A DNA stretch of 64,000 nt. Source: Clostridium sardiniense (GTDB lineage Bacteria > Bacillota > Clostridia > Clostridiales > Clostridiaceae). Position numbers and translations under genes: made by a program. The stretch spans positions 1-64,000 of the forward strand of contig NZ_JAFBDA010000009.1 of assembly GCF_016907995.1 (NCBI RefSeq), given 5' to 3'. Below, piece after piece: positions 36,439-45,733 of the stretch (position 1 is its first letter; each line of letters begins with the position of its first letter). The notes beneath the pieces are model-generated. The model was not told the DNA's origin. It searched no databases and saw only the letters and a program-made list of their open reading frames with translations.

Positions 36439-38436
36439 ATGAGAATATTATATTATGATTGTTTTTCAGGGATAAGTGGAGATATGAATTTAGGGGCCTT
36501 AGTTGACTTAGGAGTTCCTAGTGAATATCTAATAAATGAGTTAAGTAAATTAAGTATAAACGATGAATTTAGAATTAGCATAAAAAAATCAGTAAAACAA
36601 GGAATAACAGGAACCAGTGTAATAATAGATGATAGTATTTTACATAACGGTTTAGAAAATCATCATAATCATCATCATGGCAGAAGTTATAAAGATATAA
36701 AGAACATTATTTTAGAATCTAATCTAAATGACAACACAAAGATGATAGCTTTAAGAATATTCGATCAAGTAGCTATAGCTGAAGGTAAGGTTCATAATAA
36801 AAGTATAGATGAAGTTCATTTTCATGAAGTAGGAGCAGTGGATTCTATAGTTGATATTGTAGGTGCTGCAATCTGTATAGATTATTTAAATATAGATTTA
36901 ATAATATCATCCCCAATAGAACTTGGGTATGGAGTCTTAAAGTGTGCTCATGGAATATTACCAGTTCCAGCTCCAGCTACAGCAGAAATATTAAGAGATG
37001 TCCCTATAATTGCTAAAAATGTTCCTTTTGAAGCAACGACTCCAACAGGAGCAGCTATATTAAAGGCTCTCGCATCTAAGTTTACATATGAAAAAGATTT
37101 CGAAATAAAAAATATAGGGTATGGCTTAGGATATAAAGATGGTGTAAACATGCCTAATGTTTTAAGAACTATGATAGGCGAAAGCAAAGAAGCTTCTTCA
37201 AAGGAATATGTAATAGAATGTAATATTGATGACATGATAGGAGAAGAATTTGACCTACTTATGGAAAGATTATTTCAAAAAGGTGCTTTAGATGTATTCT
37301 ATACACCAATATTTATGAAAAAAGGAAGACCTGCATATAAACTATCAGTTATTTGTAATAATAAAAATTTAGATGAGATAAAGAAAATAATTTTTCTTAA
37401 TTCCTCAACAATAGGACTTAGACAACATGAGGTATTAAGAGATAAGTTAAAGAGAAAAGAAGAAATTATTAAATGTGAATTTGGAGATGTACCAGTTAAG
37501 GTTGCTTTTTATGATGGGAAGGTATCAAATGTAAAACCAGAATATGAAGTATGCAAAAAAATAGCTAAAGCTAAATGTGTTGCATTAGGAGAAGTTCGCA
37601 GAGAGGTAATAAAATCGTATTCAGAAAATAAAGATTTAAATATTAAATCAGTTTATAATAATAAAATAAATAATTTAAAAGAGTACATAAAAGATCTAGG
37701 AAAGGTTGCTATAGCTTTTTCAGGAGGAGTTGATAGTACATTTCTTGTTAAGGTATGCAAAGATGTATTAAAAGAAAATGCTGTTGCAATAACAATTGCA
37801 TCTCCATATATTCCAAAGTGGGAAATTGAGGAGGCTAAAGAACTAACTGCTTCTTTAGGAATTGAACATATAATTATAGACATGCCTATTGCAGAAGAAA
37901 TTAAATTCAATCCAAAGGATAGATGTTATAAGTGCAAAAAAAAGGTGTTTTCTAAAATCATAGAAAAAGCAAATAGTCTTGGAATAGTTAATATAATAGA
38001 TGGAACTAATAAAGATGATGTCAATGATTATAGACCAGGAATGGTAGCATTAAAAGAGCTAAAAGTAAAAAGTCCACTATTAGAAGTGGGATTTGGAAAA
38101 GATGATATAAGAAGCCATTCTAAAGAATTAAATCTTCCAACTTGGAATAAGCCAGCATATGCTTGCTTATTAACTAGACTACAAATTGGTGAAGAGATCA
38201 CAGAAGAAAAGTTATATAGAACGGAAAAAGCAGAGGTGTTTATTTCATCTTTAGGAATTAAAGGTATTAGAGTAAGAAATCATGGAGAGCTTGCAAGAAT
38301 TGAAGTTCAGCCAAAGGATATTGAAAATATTTTAGATAAAGAAATATTAGAGGCTATAGCACTAGAGTTAAAGACCATTGGATATAAATATATAACATTA
38401 GATATAGAAGGATATAAGGTTGGTAGTTTAAATTAG
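36439..38436 (+). CDS. LarC-LarE fusion: nickel insertase and pyridinium-thiolation enzyme for the lactate racemase cofactor
   Basis: 665 residues. Residues 1 to about 404 are complete LarC (YYDCFSGISGDM, a His-rich HHNHHHGR stretch, VHFHEVGAVDSIVDIVGA, ATTPTGAAIL, then ECNIDDMIGEEFDLLMERLF), the CTP-dependent nickel insertase. In Lactiplantibacillus LarC1 and LarC2 are joined by frameshifting; here they are one frame. Residues from about 410 are LarE: PP-loop FSGGVDST, then RCYKC (C496, C499) and PAYACLLTR (C576). The three cysteines suggest the iron-sulfur type of LarE rather than the type that sacrifices a cysteine sulfur. The start is ATG 36439, behind GTAGGAGG; the earlier start at 36343 has no such site. 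First gene of a larCE-larB-larA unit. Confidence 0.93.
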   Translation: MRILYYDCFSGISGDMNLGALVDLGVPSEYLINELSKLSINDEFRISIKKSVKQGITGTSVIIDDSILHNGLENHHNHHHGRSYKDIKNIILESNLNDNTKMIALRIFDQVAIAEGKVHNKSIDEVHFHEVGAVDSIVDIVGAAICIDYLNIDLIISSPIELGYGVLKCAHGILPVPAPATAEILRDVPIIAKNVPFEATTPTGAAILKALASKFTYEKDFEIKNIGYGLGYKDGVNMPNVLRTMIGESKEASSKEYVIECNIDDMIGEEFDLLMERLFQKGALDVFYTPIFMKKGRPAYKLSVICNNKNLDEIKKIIFLNSSTIGLRQHEVLRDKLKRKEEIIKCEFGDVPVKVAFYDGKVSNVKPEYEVCKKIAKAKCVALGEVRREVIKSYSENKDLNIKSVYNNKINNLKEYIKDLGKVAIAFSGGVDSTFLVKVCKDVLKENAVAITIASPYIPKWEIEEAKELTASLGIEHIIIDMPIAEEIKFNPKDRCYKCKKKVFSKIIEKANSLGIVNIIDGTNKDDVNDYRPGMVALKELKVKSPLLEVGFGKDDIRSHSKELNLPTWNKPAYACLLTRLQIGEEITEEKLYRTEKAEVFISSLGIKGIRVRNHGELARIEVQPKDIENILDKEILEAIALELKTIGYKYITLDIEGYKVGSLN

Positions 38437-38455
38437 AAGAAATAGAGGTAGAAAT

Positions 38456-39202
38456 ATGGACAAACAATCTTTAGAAAATTTACTTAAAGCTATAAAAGAA
38501 GACAAAGTTTCTATTAATGATGCTTTAGAAGAGCTTACAACACTACCTTTTACAGATTTAGGATATGCGAAAATAGATAATCATAGGGAACTGAGAAATG
38601 GTTATCCAGAAGTTATTTACTGTGAGGGTAAATCAACAGAACAAGTTGCTGGGATAATTGAGAATATGCTTTTAAGAAATAAAAATATACTAGCAACTAG
38701 GGCAAATGAAGAGATGTATAATGCTGTTCTTTCAATATGTGATAATGCTAAATTTAATAAACTGGGAAGAACAATAACAATAGAAAAATCTACTAAAAAG
38801 GTTAGCGATTCTTATATCGCAATAGTAACTGCAGGGACATCAGATATACCAGTTGCTGAAGAAGCAGCTATTACTTGTGAGATATTTGGTAATAGAGTAG
38901 AGAGGGTGTATGATGTTGGAGTTGCAGGTATACATAGATTGTTTGATAGATTAGATATTTTACGTGGTGCAAAGGTATTGATAGTAATTGCTGGAATGGA
39001 AGGAGCTTTAGCTAGTGTAGTAGGAGGTCTTGTAGATAAGCCAATAATAGCTGTACCAACTAGTGTTGGATATGGAGCTCATTTTAATGGACTAGCCCCA
39101 TTACTTACAATGCTAAATAGCTGTGCTAGTGGAGTTTCTGTAGTTAATATAGATAATGGTTTTGGTGCAGCTTATACTGCAAGTATGATAAATAAACTTT
39201 AA
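38456..39202 (+). CDS. larB: LarB, pyridinium-3,5-biscarboxylic acid mononucleotide synthase
   Basis: 248 residues. Carboxylates and hydrolyses nicotinic acid adenine dinucleotide, the first step of the nickel-pincer cofactor. It has the PurE-like core: DSYIAIVTAGTSDIPVAEEA, RVYDVGVAGIHRL, VIAGMEGALASVVGGLVDKP and VPTSVGYG. The N-terminal LARB region reads DLGYAKIDNHRELRNGYPEV. Starts 19 bases after the LarC-LarE gene with GAGGT before the ATG. Confidence 0.94.
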   Translation: MDKQSLENLLKAIKEDKVSINDALEELTTLPFTDLGYAKIDNHRELRNGYPEVIYCEGKSTEQVAGIIENMLLRNKNILATRANEEMYNAVLSICDNAKFNKLGRTITIEKSTKKVSDSYIAIVTAGTSDIPVAEEAAITCEIFGNRVERVYDVGVAGIHRLFDRLDILRGAKVLIVIAGMEGALASVVGGLVDKPIIAVPTSVGYGAHFNGLAPLLTMLNSCASGVSVVNIDNGFGAAYTASMINKL

Positions 39203-39260
39203 TAAGATACCAATAAAAATTATTTAATATAAAAATACATAATAATAAGGAGTTGTTAAT

Positions 39261-40535
39261 ATGGCAAACTTTAAAATACCATATCATACAAAAATGATGA
39301 GTATAGAAGTGGATGATGACAATCTTGTTGGAGTACTAGAATCTAAGGCAGATGAATACAAGACAGAATTAACAGAGCAGGAAATAGTTGAAAAGGCTTT
39401 GGATAATCCTATTGGAAGCGAAAGACTAGAAGATTTAGTAAAAGGAAAGAAGGATATGGTTATAATAACTAGTGACCATACAAGACCTGTTCCTAGTAAA
39501 GTTACAATGCCTATTCTCTTAAGGAGAATAAGAGAAGTAAATCCAGATATAGATATAAAAATATTAATAGCTACAGGATTCCATAGACCTACCACAAGAG
39601 AAGAGCTTATAAATAAGTTTGGAGAAGAGATAGTAGAAAACGAAAATATAATTATTCATGTATCAACAGACGAAAATATGTTAGTGAATGTGGGAACACT
39701 TCCATCAGGTGGAGATTTAGTTTTAAATAAGTATGCAATGGAAGCAGAACTTCTTATTGCAGAAGGATTTATAGAATCTCATTTCTTTGCAGGATTCTCA
39801 GGTGGAAGAAAAAGTGTATTACCAGGGGTAGCCTCTGCAACAACTATAATGGCAAATCATTGTGGCGAATTTATATCAAGTCCTCATGCAAGGACAGGTA
39901 AACTATGCCATAATCCAATTCATAAGGATATGCTATACGCAGCTAATAAAGCAAATTTAGCATTTATATTAAATGTTGTAATAGACAGTGAAAAGAAGGT
40001 TATAAATGCTTTTGCAGGAGATAGTGAAGATGCGCATAAAGAAGGATGTAAATTTGTACTTGAGCTTTCAGAAGTTAAAAAAGTTGATTGTGATATTGCA
40101 ATAGTAACTAATGGAGGTCATCCTTTAGATCAGAATATATATCAAGCAGTAAAAGGAATGACTGCTGCTGAAGCTACATGTAATCCAGGTGGAGTTATAA
40201 TTATGGTAGCAGCCTGTGATGATGGTCATGGTGGACAATCATTCTATGATAATTTAGCAAATGCAAAATCACCTAGAGAACTTTTAGATAGAATAGCTAC
40301 AGTTCCTAGAAATGAAACTGTACCAGATCAATGGGAATTCCAAATACTAGCTAGAATTCTTGATAAGTACACAGTTTATATAGTAACTGATATGTGTGAT
40401 CCTAAGATGATAGAAAGTATGCATATTAAACATGCATATACTTTTGAAGAAGCATTAGAGAAGGCTTATGAGCTTAAAGGAAGAGATGCTAAGGTAGCAT
40501 TAATACCTGATGGAGTATCAGTTATAGTTAGATAA
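39261..40535 (+). CDS. larA: Nickel-dependent lactate racemase LarA
   Basis: 424 residues. Interconverts D- and L-lactate through the nickel-pincer nucleotide bound to a lysine. The key residues fall at the same numbers as in Lactiplantibacillus LarA: H108 (GFHRP), H174 (ESHFFAGF), K184 (SGGRKS) and H200 (ANHCG), with SDHTRPVPSK near 70-80. This supports true lactate racemase rather than a distant LarA homologue. AAGGAG precedes the ATG; it follows larB by 58 bases. The larD lactate channel is not seen here. Confidence 0.94.
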   Translation: MANFKIPYHTKMMSIEVDDDNLVGVLESKADEYKTELTEQEIVEKALDNPIGSERLEDLVKGKKDMVIITSDHTRPVPSKVTMPILLRRIREVNPDIDIKILIATGFHRPTTREELINKFGEEIVENENIIIHVSTDENMLVNVGTLPSGGDLVLNKYAMEAELLIAEGFIESHFFAGFSGGRKSVLPGVASATTIMANHCGEFISSPHARTGKLCHNPIHKDMLYAANKANLAFILNVVIDSEKKVINAFAGDSEDAHKEGCKFVLELSEVKKVDCDIAIVTNGGHPLDQNIYQAVKGMTAAEATCNPGGVIIMVAACDDGHGGQSFYDNLANAKSPRELLDRIATVPRNETVPDQWEFQILARILDKYTVYIVTDMCDPKMIESMHIKHAYTFEEALEKAYELKGRDAKVALIPDGVSVIVR

Positions 40536-40639
40536 AGATATAAAAATAAACTCATAATAATATAAAATTAATATGTGCTTATTTTTAGATATATAATTAA
40601 GATTTAATTCTTATATAATTAAAAAATACCTCTTTAGAC

Positions 40640-40687
40640 TTTGTTTAAAAATAAATTTTAAACAAAACGGCTTTGTAGATAAAAGCC
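40640..40687. other. Pair of small hairpins after larA
   Basis: TTTGTTTAAAA (40640-40650) pairs with TTTTAAACAAA (40656-40666), and GGCTTT (40669-40674) with AAAGCC (40682-40687). No clean T-run follows either. They may be mRNA 3' structure or part of a small RNA. Confidence 0.3.
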
Positions 40688-40717
40688 AAAACCTCTACAC
40701 TTATTTTTAGAATGTTA

Positions 40718-40753
40718 AAAAGGACTTTTTCACTAAGTGGAAAAGTCCTTTTG
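40718..40753. terminator. Bidirectional terminator between larA and the MATE gene
   Basis: AAAAGGACTTTTTCAC (40718-40733) pairs with GTGGAAAAGTCCTTTT (40737-40752), one G-U pair. The left arm is identical to that of the terminator at 30704. Confidence 0.85.
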
Positions 40754-40788
40754 CCTATAAAAAAATATTAATTTAAAACTGATTTTCT

Positions 40789-42147
40789 CTAATTATCTTT
40801 AAATAGCTTTTTAGTTTTATAAAATCTTATTAGTACAATAATTATTAAAATACCTTTTAATATACTAGTTATACTTACTGCCCACCATACGCCATCTATT
40901 CCTAAAACTTCAGGCTTAGATAAAATATAAGCTAAAGGTACTCTAGCACCAGTTAGAATTATGCTGATTAATGATGGTATGTAAGTTTTTGAAACACCAT
41001 TAAATATCCCTGATGTAGTTATCTCTATACACATAAATATTTGAGAATATCCAAGTATTTTAAGGTAAGATGTACCTTGTATTATGGCATCTTGCTCTGG
41101 TATAAAGATTGAGAAAATATAATTTCCAAAGAATATAAGCAAGATAGAAGCAAAAACACCAACACATAGTGCAATTCCAAGTATTGCTTTATATCCATCC
41201 ATTATTCTATGATACTTTTTGGCTCCAAAGTTTTGTCCAACAAAAGCACCAAGAGATATAGCTAAACCTTCTGTAGTCATCCAAGATATAGATTCAATTT
41301 GAGAACCTACCTTTTGAACAGCAATAGGTACAGGACCCCAAACAGCTACGATTCTGCCTAGTATCATTGCAAATACTGTAAATAAACCACTTTGGAAAGC
41401 TGTTGGTATACCAATCTTGCATATTGTCCTTATATGATTGAAATTAACACCTTTTAAAATATTAACCTTTAAGAAGTCATGATTGCTTTTAAGTATATTT
41501 ACTATGAAAAGCACAGAAACAACTATTTGAGCAATAACTGTTGCAATAGCAGCTCCTAAAACCCCAAGGCCTTTAAAGTCTCCAATACCAAGTATAAGAA
41601 TAGGGTCTAAAATAATATTAACAATAAGCCCACAAGTATTTATAAAAAATGGCATTTTACTGTTACCAATTGCATTAAAGATTGAAGTAAATACAGGATT
41701 AATAAAATAAAAAGGTAGTCCAAAAACAATTGCAACTAAATAAGTTTCAGCCATATGTATAACAGTTGTATCTCCAAGGTTAAAGAATCCAATTAGTGGT
41801 CCTCTAAAAAGTACCATAACTAATGAATATATAATACCTAAAACTATGTTGATTTGGACTGATGCTTTAATATAATTTTTAGCATTATCATAATCTTGTC
41901 TACCTACACTTTGGGCTACCTTTACCTCAGCACCCATTTTTGAGACAATAACAAATGCCATAGCAAGCCAAGTGAAGAAACCAGCAGTTCCTACAGCTGC
42001 AACAGCAGAGCTACCAACTCTACCTACCCATATCATATCTATCATATTGTAAGCCATTTGAATAAAAGAAGTTCCCATTATAGGCAATGAAAGTGCTATA
42101 AGCTTTTTTATAATAGGTCCTTCTGTAAGATTTAATTCTTTTCCCAT
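40789..42147 (-). CDS. MATE-family multidrug or cation efflux protein
   Basis: 452 residues, about twelve membrane helices. Typical pattern: LSLPIMGTSFIQMAYNMIDM near the start, IWVGRVGSSAVAAVG, then GAAIATVIAQ, and a repeated half beginning IGIPTAFQSGLF with VGQNFGAKKYHR. I chose ATG 42147 because GGGGTG lies nine bases upstream and the family starts with a short soluble segment (GKELNLTEG); the longer frame to 42219 lacks this. Substrate unknown. Gap 42148-42382 holds a hairpin and no gene. Confidence 0.92.
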   Translation of the reverse strand: MGKELNLTEGPIIKKLIALSLPIMGTSFIQMAYNMIDMIWVGRVGSSAVAAVGTAGFFTWLAMAFVIVSKMGAEVKVAQSVGRQDYDNAKNYIKASVQINIVLGIIYSLVMVLFRGPLIGFFNLGDTTVIHMAETYLVAIVFGLPFYFINPVFTSIFNAIGNSKMPFFINTCGLIVNIILDPILILGIGDFKGLGVLGAAIATVIAQIVVSVLFIVNILKSNHDFLKVNILKGVNFNHIRTICKIGIPTAFQSGLFTVFAMILGRIVAVWGPVPIAVQKVGSQIESISWMTTEGLAISLGAFVGQNFGAKKYHRIMDGYKAILGIALCVGVFASILLIFFGNYIFSIFIPEQDAIIQGTSYLKILGYSQIFMCIEITTSGIFNGVSKTYIPSLISIILTGARVPLAYILSKPEVLGIDGVWWAVSITSILKGILIIIVLIRFYKTKKLFKDN

Positions 42148-42350
42148 AAATTGATTCACCCCTATATGTTGTAAATTAAAATAACAATATATTATAGCTT
42201 TTAATATAAATTTTATCAATAATATATTAGTATTTTTAGTAAAATATTATTAGTGTATATGTTTAAGAGTGTAAGCTATAGAGATGATAGTTTTTTAATA
42301 AATTACAAAGCGGGATAAAGTTAATTACACACTATATGCAAATTACTATA

Positions 42351-42380
42351 CAAAGGGACTGTCTTTAAACAGTCCCTTTG
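42351..42380. terminator. Hairpin after the DUF1622 gene
   Basis: CAAAGGGACTGT (42351-42362) pairs perfectly with ACAGTCCCTTTG (42369-42380), directly past the stop of the minus-strand gene. Confidence 0.65.
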
Positions 42381-42382
42381 TA

Positions 42383-42724
42383 TTATGTATTTGCTTTTTT
42401 ATGACCAGATTCTATTTCTTTATTTAAGAAGTAAGATATAAAGGTCCTTATAACAACAATTGATGCTAAAATTACCATATCATTAATTGTTGGATTTAAA
42501 ATAGATTCAATAATATCTGCACAAATTAAAATTTCAAGACCTAACAATATATATGATCCTAAATGATTTTTAATAGTACCAATTTTCATTACAGTATCTT
42601 CTCTATTTTTTACATTTATTTCTGATTTAATAAAGCTTATAAAAGTTAATGCTGCTCCCCAGACTATAACTATTATAGATAAAGCATTCAATATTAATAT
42701 TAGAATTTCTAAAAGATGTTTCAT
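42383..42724 (-). CDS. DUF1622 membrane protein
   Basis: 113 residues with three hydrophobic stretches: LLEILILILNALSIIVIVWG, SYILLGLEILICADIIES and MVILASIVVIRTFISYFLN. The last two include the L-x-x-E-x-x-I-x-A-D-I and V-I-R-T pattern of DUF1622. Function unknown. AGGAGG lies 13 bases before the ATG. The 240-base gap upstream (42725-42966) serves two divergent promoters; no gene is seen there. Confidence 0.85.
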   Translation of the reverse strand: MKHLLEILILILNALSIIVIVWGAALTFISFIKSEINVKNREDTVMKIGTIKNHLGSYILLGLEILICADIIESILNPTINDMVILASIVVIRTFISYFLNKEIESGHKKANT

Positions 42725-42966
42725 ATATAATTTAATTACCTCCTATATTTGTATTTATATATAATAAATAACATTATTTATAAAATGTATTATATCATAA
42801 CAAGAATAGTATATAGATAAAAAAGAATTTTATTAAATCCAAATAAAAGTAACGACGGGTTACTAAAAAGTGCCTAATTGAAAGAAATATTATAAGTTGA
42901 TAAAGTGTAAATATAATTAAAAAAGCAAAAGATAATAAATGAATTAGTAGTATAGGAGTGAGAATT

Positions 42967-44346
42967 ATGGAAGAAAGATTTGATGGAATAATAATAGGAT
43001 TTGGGAAAGGTGGTAAAACACTAGCAGCTAATATGGCAAATAGAGGTTTAAAGGTAGCGTTAATAGAAAAGAGCCCTAAGATGTACGGAGGAACTTGCAT
43101 TAATTTAGCTTGTATACCAACAAAGAGCTTAGAAAATTCATCTAATGAAATTAAGAGACAAAAGTTTGAAAGTTATGAAGATAAGAATAAAGCGTATAGA
43201 GAAGCTATAGATAAAAAGGAAGTATTAATTACAGCTTTAAGAAAAGCTAATTTTAATAAAGCAGATTCTAATGAAAATATAACAGTTTTTACAGGGGTAG
43301 CATCTTTTGAAGATAATAGAACTGTAAAAGTTGTTATGGAAGATACAAAAGAAGTTAAAGTATTAAAGGGAGATAAAATATTTATAAATACAGGTACACT
43401 TCCTTTCATACCAAACATTGAAGGCGTAGATTCTGCAAAGAATGTATTTACAAGTGAAACATTAATGAATTTAAGAGAATTACCAAAAGAACTTATAATA
43501 ATAGGTGCAGGATTTATAGGTCAAGAGTTTGCATCTATTTATAGTGGATTTGGATCAAAAGTAACACTGCTTAATAATCTTCCTCAAATTCTTATGAATG
43601 AAGATAAGGATGATGTAGAAGCAATATTAAAGTTATATGAGAAAAAGGGTATAAGCTTAATAAATGAAGTTAATACAAAGAAAGTATATAACAATGCTGA
43701 AAGAGTAGTTGTAGAAACTGAAGATGGAAGAACATTTGAAGGAGATGCTTTACTTTTATCAACAGGAAGAAAAGCAAATATAGAAGGGTTAAATCTTGAA
43801 AAGGCTGGAGTAGAAACTAATGAGAGAGGATTTATTAAGGTTTCAGATACTCTTAAAACTACAACTGATAATATATGGGCATTAGGTGATATAAATGGAG
43901 GATTACAATTTACTTATATATCACTAGACGATTTTAGAATAGTTTTTGATAATTTATTTGGAGAGAAGAAGAGAAAAGTTAGCGATAGAAAGAATATAGC
44001 TACTTCAACATTTATAGATCCAACTTTCTCTAGAGTAGGTCTAAGTGTAGAGAAAGCAAAAGAAGAAGGTTATGATATAATGGTAGCTAAGATGCCAGTA
44101 AATGCGATTCCAAGATCTAAGCAAATTGGAGAAACAGATGGATTCCTAAAGGTAGTAATAAACAAAGAAAATGAAAGAATACTAGGAGCTAGCTTCTTAT
44201 GTGTAGATTCAAGTGAATTAATTAATGTTATAAAGATGGCTATGGATAACAACATTAGCTATAAATATTTAAGAGACAATATTTATACTCATCCAACAAT
44301 AATAGAAGGATTCAATGAATTATTTACAGGAGCATTTATGAAATGA
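42967..44346 (+). CDS. Pyridine nucleotide-disulfide oxidoreductase, RclA-like
   Basis: 459 residues. FAD site GFGKGGKTLAANMA, redox-active disulfide C44/C49 in GGTCINLACIPTKSL, NAD(P) site IIGAGFIGQEFASIYSGFG, second FAD site IWALGDINGG, and a dimerisation domain ending YTHPTIIEGFNELF. The layout fits the RclA/mercuric-reductase-like group known for hypothiocyanous acid or reactive chlorine defence. There is no N-terminal HMA domain, so MerA is unlikely. The start is ATG 42967, after TAGGAGTGAG. Terminator follows. Substrate remains an inference. Confidence 0.88.
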   Translation: MEERFDGIIIGFGKGGKTLAANMANRGLKVALIEKSPKMYGGTCINLACIPTKSLENSSNEIKRQKFESYEDKNKAYREAIDKKEVLITALRKANFNKADSNENITVFTGVASFEDNRTVKVVMEDTKEVKVLKGDKIFINTGTLPFIPNIEGVDSAKNVFTSETLMNLRELPKELIIIGAGFIGQEFASIYSGFGSKVTLLNNLPQILMNEDKDDVEAILKLYEKKGISLINEVNTKKVYNNAERVVVETEDGRTFEGDALLLSTGRKANIEGLNLEKAGVETNERGFIKVSDTLKTTTDNIWALGDINGGLQFTYISLDDFRIVFDNLFGEKKRKVSDRKNIATSTFIDPTFSRVGLSVEKAKEEGYDIMVAKMPVNAIPRSKQIGETDGFLKVVINKENERILGASFLCVDSSELINVIKMAMDNNISYKYLRDNIYTHPTIIEGFNELFTGAFMK

Positions 44347-44450
44347 TTTTAGCTAAGAATAATTTAAGAAAATCTCTCCAATATATAGTTAACATTCCTA
44401 ATTATAAAAATTAAGCTTGAGAATAATAATAAATGAATATTTAAATTACT

Positions 44451-44490
44451 AAAAAAGCTACTCAATATAAAATGAGTAGCTTTTTTATTT
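44451..44490 (+). terminator. Terminator of the RclA-like gene
   Basis: AAAAAAGCTACTCA (44451-44464) pairs with TGAGTAGCTTTTTT (44473-44486). The rest of the 308-base gap up to 44654 contains a likely extended -10 (TGTTATAAT, 44570-44578) for the next gene. Confidence 0.9.
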
Positions 44491-44654
44491 TTTTACATAG
44501 ATTATTTTAAATTATTTCTAAGAATATAGCTATGGTTTTTATTTTGTTCAATTAATTAATATAAAATTTTGTTATAATTAGTTAGTCTAAAATATAAATA
44601 ATATATTTCTACATATACTATTTAAATGAAAATAAATATAAACTGGAGGACAAT

Positions 44655-45557
44655 ATGAGCGCAAAAGATAAATTTTTATGTGATATAAAAAATGGGGAGA
44701 ATATAAAGTTATCTTTAATGGTAATGAAAATTATATATAAGGATGCATCTAAAACAGTATGTATGTTAGCTGATAAAAGTGGAGATATAAAGGCTAATAT
44801 ACATAGAAAAGGTGAGGATATTACAGTAGGAAAAGTATTAGCAGTTGAAGGAACTCGTGATATTAATTTAGATGTTAAAAAGTTTCAATTTGTATCTGAA
44901 TATGATGTATCAGACTATCTTCCAACTGTAAAACAACCAATTGAAGATATAATGAATGAAATTGAAGAGTATACAAGAGCATATATAACATCTAAAGAAG
45001 GAAAAGCATTAAATGATTATTTCTTCAAAAATGAAGAGTTTGTAGAGAAATTTAAAAAGGGAATAGGTGGAGTATCTATGCACCATAATTACATTGGAGG
45101 ACTTGCAGAACATACTTTAAATGTTATGCATTTAACTTCTGTTCTTTGTGATAGGTATGAATGTAGAAGAAGTGAAATAGCAATGCTCTCAGCAAAGCTT
45201 CATGATATAGGTAAGATTTATGAACTTTACTATGAAGGTCCTTTTAAATATACTCTTAGAGGGGAAATGGAAGGACATATTGTAATCGGAATACAAATGA
45301 TTGATGAAGCAATTAGAAAGAATCCAGAGATGTATAGTGATGATTTTGTTTGTAGAATAAAGGGCTGTATAGCTCAGCATCATGGAAAGTTAGAATATGG
45401 ATCTCCTAGAGAGGCTAAGATGGAAGAAGCTTTTATAGTTAATTTTGCGGACTCTATAGATGCTACTATGAACAAAATAACTCAAGTAAAAGATAAAACA
45501 GAGAGTGGTACATGGTCAGAATATGATAGAAGACTTGAAACAAGACTTTACCTATAA
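44655..45557 (+). CDS. YhaM-family 3'-5' exoribonuclease
   Basis: 300 residues: an N-terminal OB-fold (about 15-90, with KTVCMLADKSGDIKANI) and a C-terminal HD phosphohydrolase domain (about 150-280) with HHNYIGGLAEHTLNVM, LHDIGKIYEL, HIVIGIQMI and IAQHHGKLEYGSP. This order is that of YhaM/CBF1, a single-strand exonuclease in RNA turnover. GGAGG precedes the ATG. The genome-wide partner genes are not adjacent here. The protein is slightly shorter than B. subtilis YhaM. Confidence 0.9.
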   Translation: MSAKDKFLCDIKNGENIKLSLMVMKIIYKDASKTVCMLADKSGDIKANIHRKGEDITVGKVLAVEGTRDINLDVKKFQFVSEYDVSDYLPTVKQPIEDIMNEIEEYTRAYITSKEGKALNDYFFKNEEFVEKFKKGIGGVSMHHNYIGGLAEHTLNVMHLTSVLCDRYECRRSEIAMLSAKLHDIGKIYELYYEGPFKYTLRGEMEGHIVIGIQMIDEAIRKNPEMYSDDFVCRIKGCIAQHHGKLEYGSPREAKMEEAFIVNFADSIDATMNKITQVKDKTESGTWSEYDRRLETRLYL

Positions 45558-45576
45558 AATTATATAAATATTGATG

Positions 45577-45606
45577 AAAAGGAGCATATATGTGTTCCTT
45601 TTTTAT
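45577..45606 (+). terminator. Terminator of the YhaM-type gene
   Basis: AAAAGGAGCA (45577-45586) pairs with TGTTCCTTTT (45593-45602), one G-U pair, followed by TTATTT. Confidence 0.75.
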
Positions 45607-45640
45607 TTATATCAATTTATAAAAAATTACATTAATATTA

Positions 45641-45669
45641 TTGACAAATTTCTACAAGGAGCATAAAAT
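45641..45669 (+). promoter_or_regulatory. Promoter of the MarR operon
   Basis: TTGACA (45641-45646), a 17-base spacer, TAAAAT (45664-45669). This is a near-consensus housekeeping promoter, and it shows that translation cannot begin at 45641. Confidence 0.75.
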
Positions 45670-45685
45670 GGTTTGCATAGGAACT

Positions 45686-45709
45686 AATTTGTTTACATAC
45701 AAACAAATT
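45686..45709. promoter_or_regulatory. Palindromic operator, probable MarR site
   Basis: AATTTGTTT (45686-45694) and AAACAAATT (45701-45709) form a perfect inverted repeat just past the predicted RNA start and before the ribosome-binding site. Autorepression by the MarR-type protein encoded second in the operon is likely. Confidence 0.6.
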
Positions 45710-45733
45710 TATGAAATTTTAGGAGATGATATT

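Noticed and set aside
36661..36683. His-rich stretch in LarC as a separate metal-binding peptide or frameshift site
   Set aside because: It lies inside a continuous LarC frame at the position where LarC proteins commonly have a variable His-rich loop; no slippery sequence is needed.
40640..40687. Riboswitch after larA
   Set aside because: The two small hairpins lie downstream of larA and upstream of no plus-strand gene, and no known aptamer motif is seen.
45641..45733. Longer N-terminus for the membrane protein in the MarR operon
   Set aside because: The TTG at 45641 is part of a TTGACA -35 box with a matching -10, and the inner ATG 45734 has its own AGGAG.
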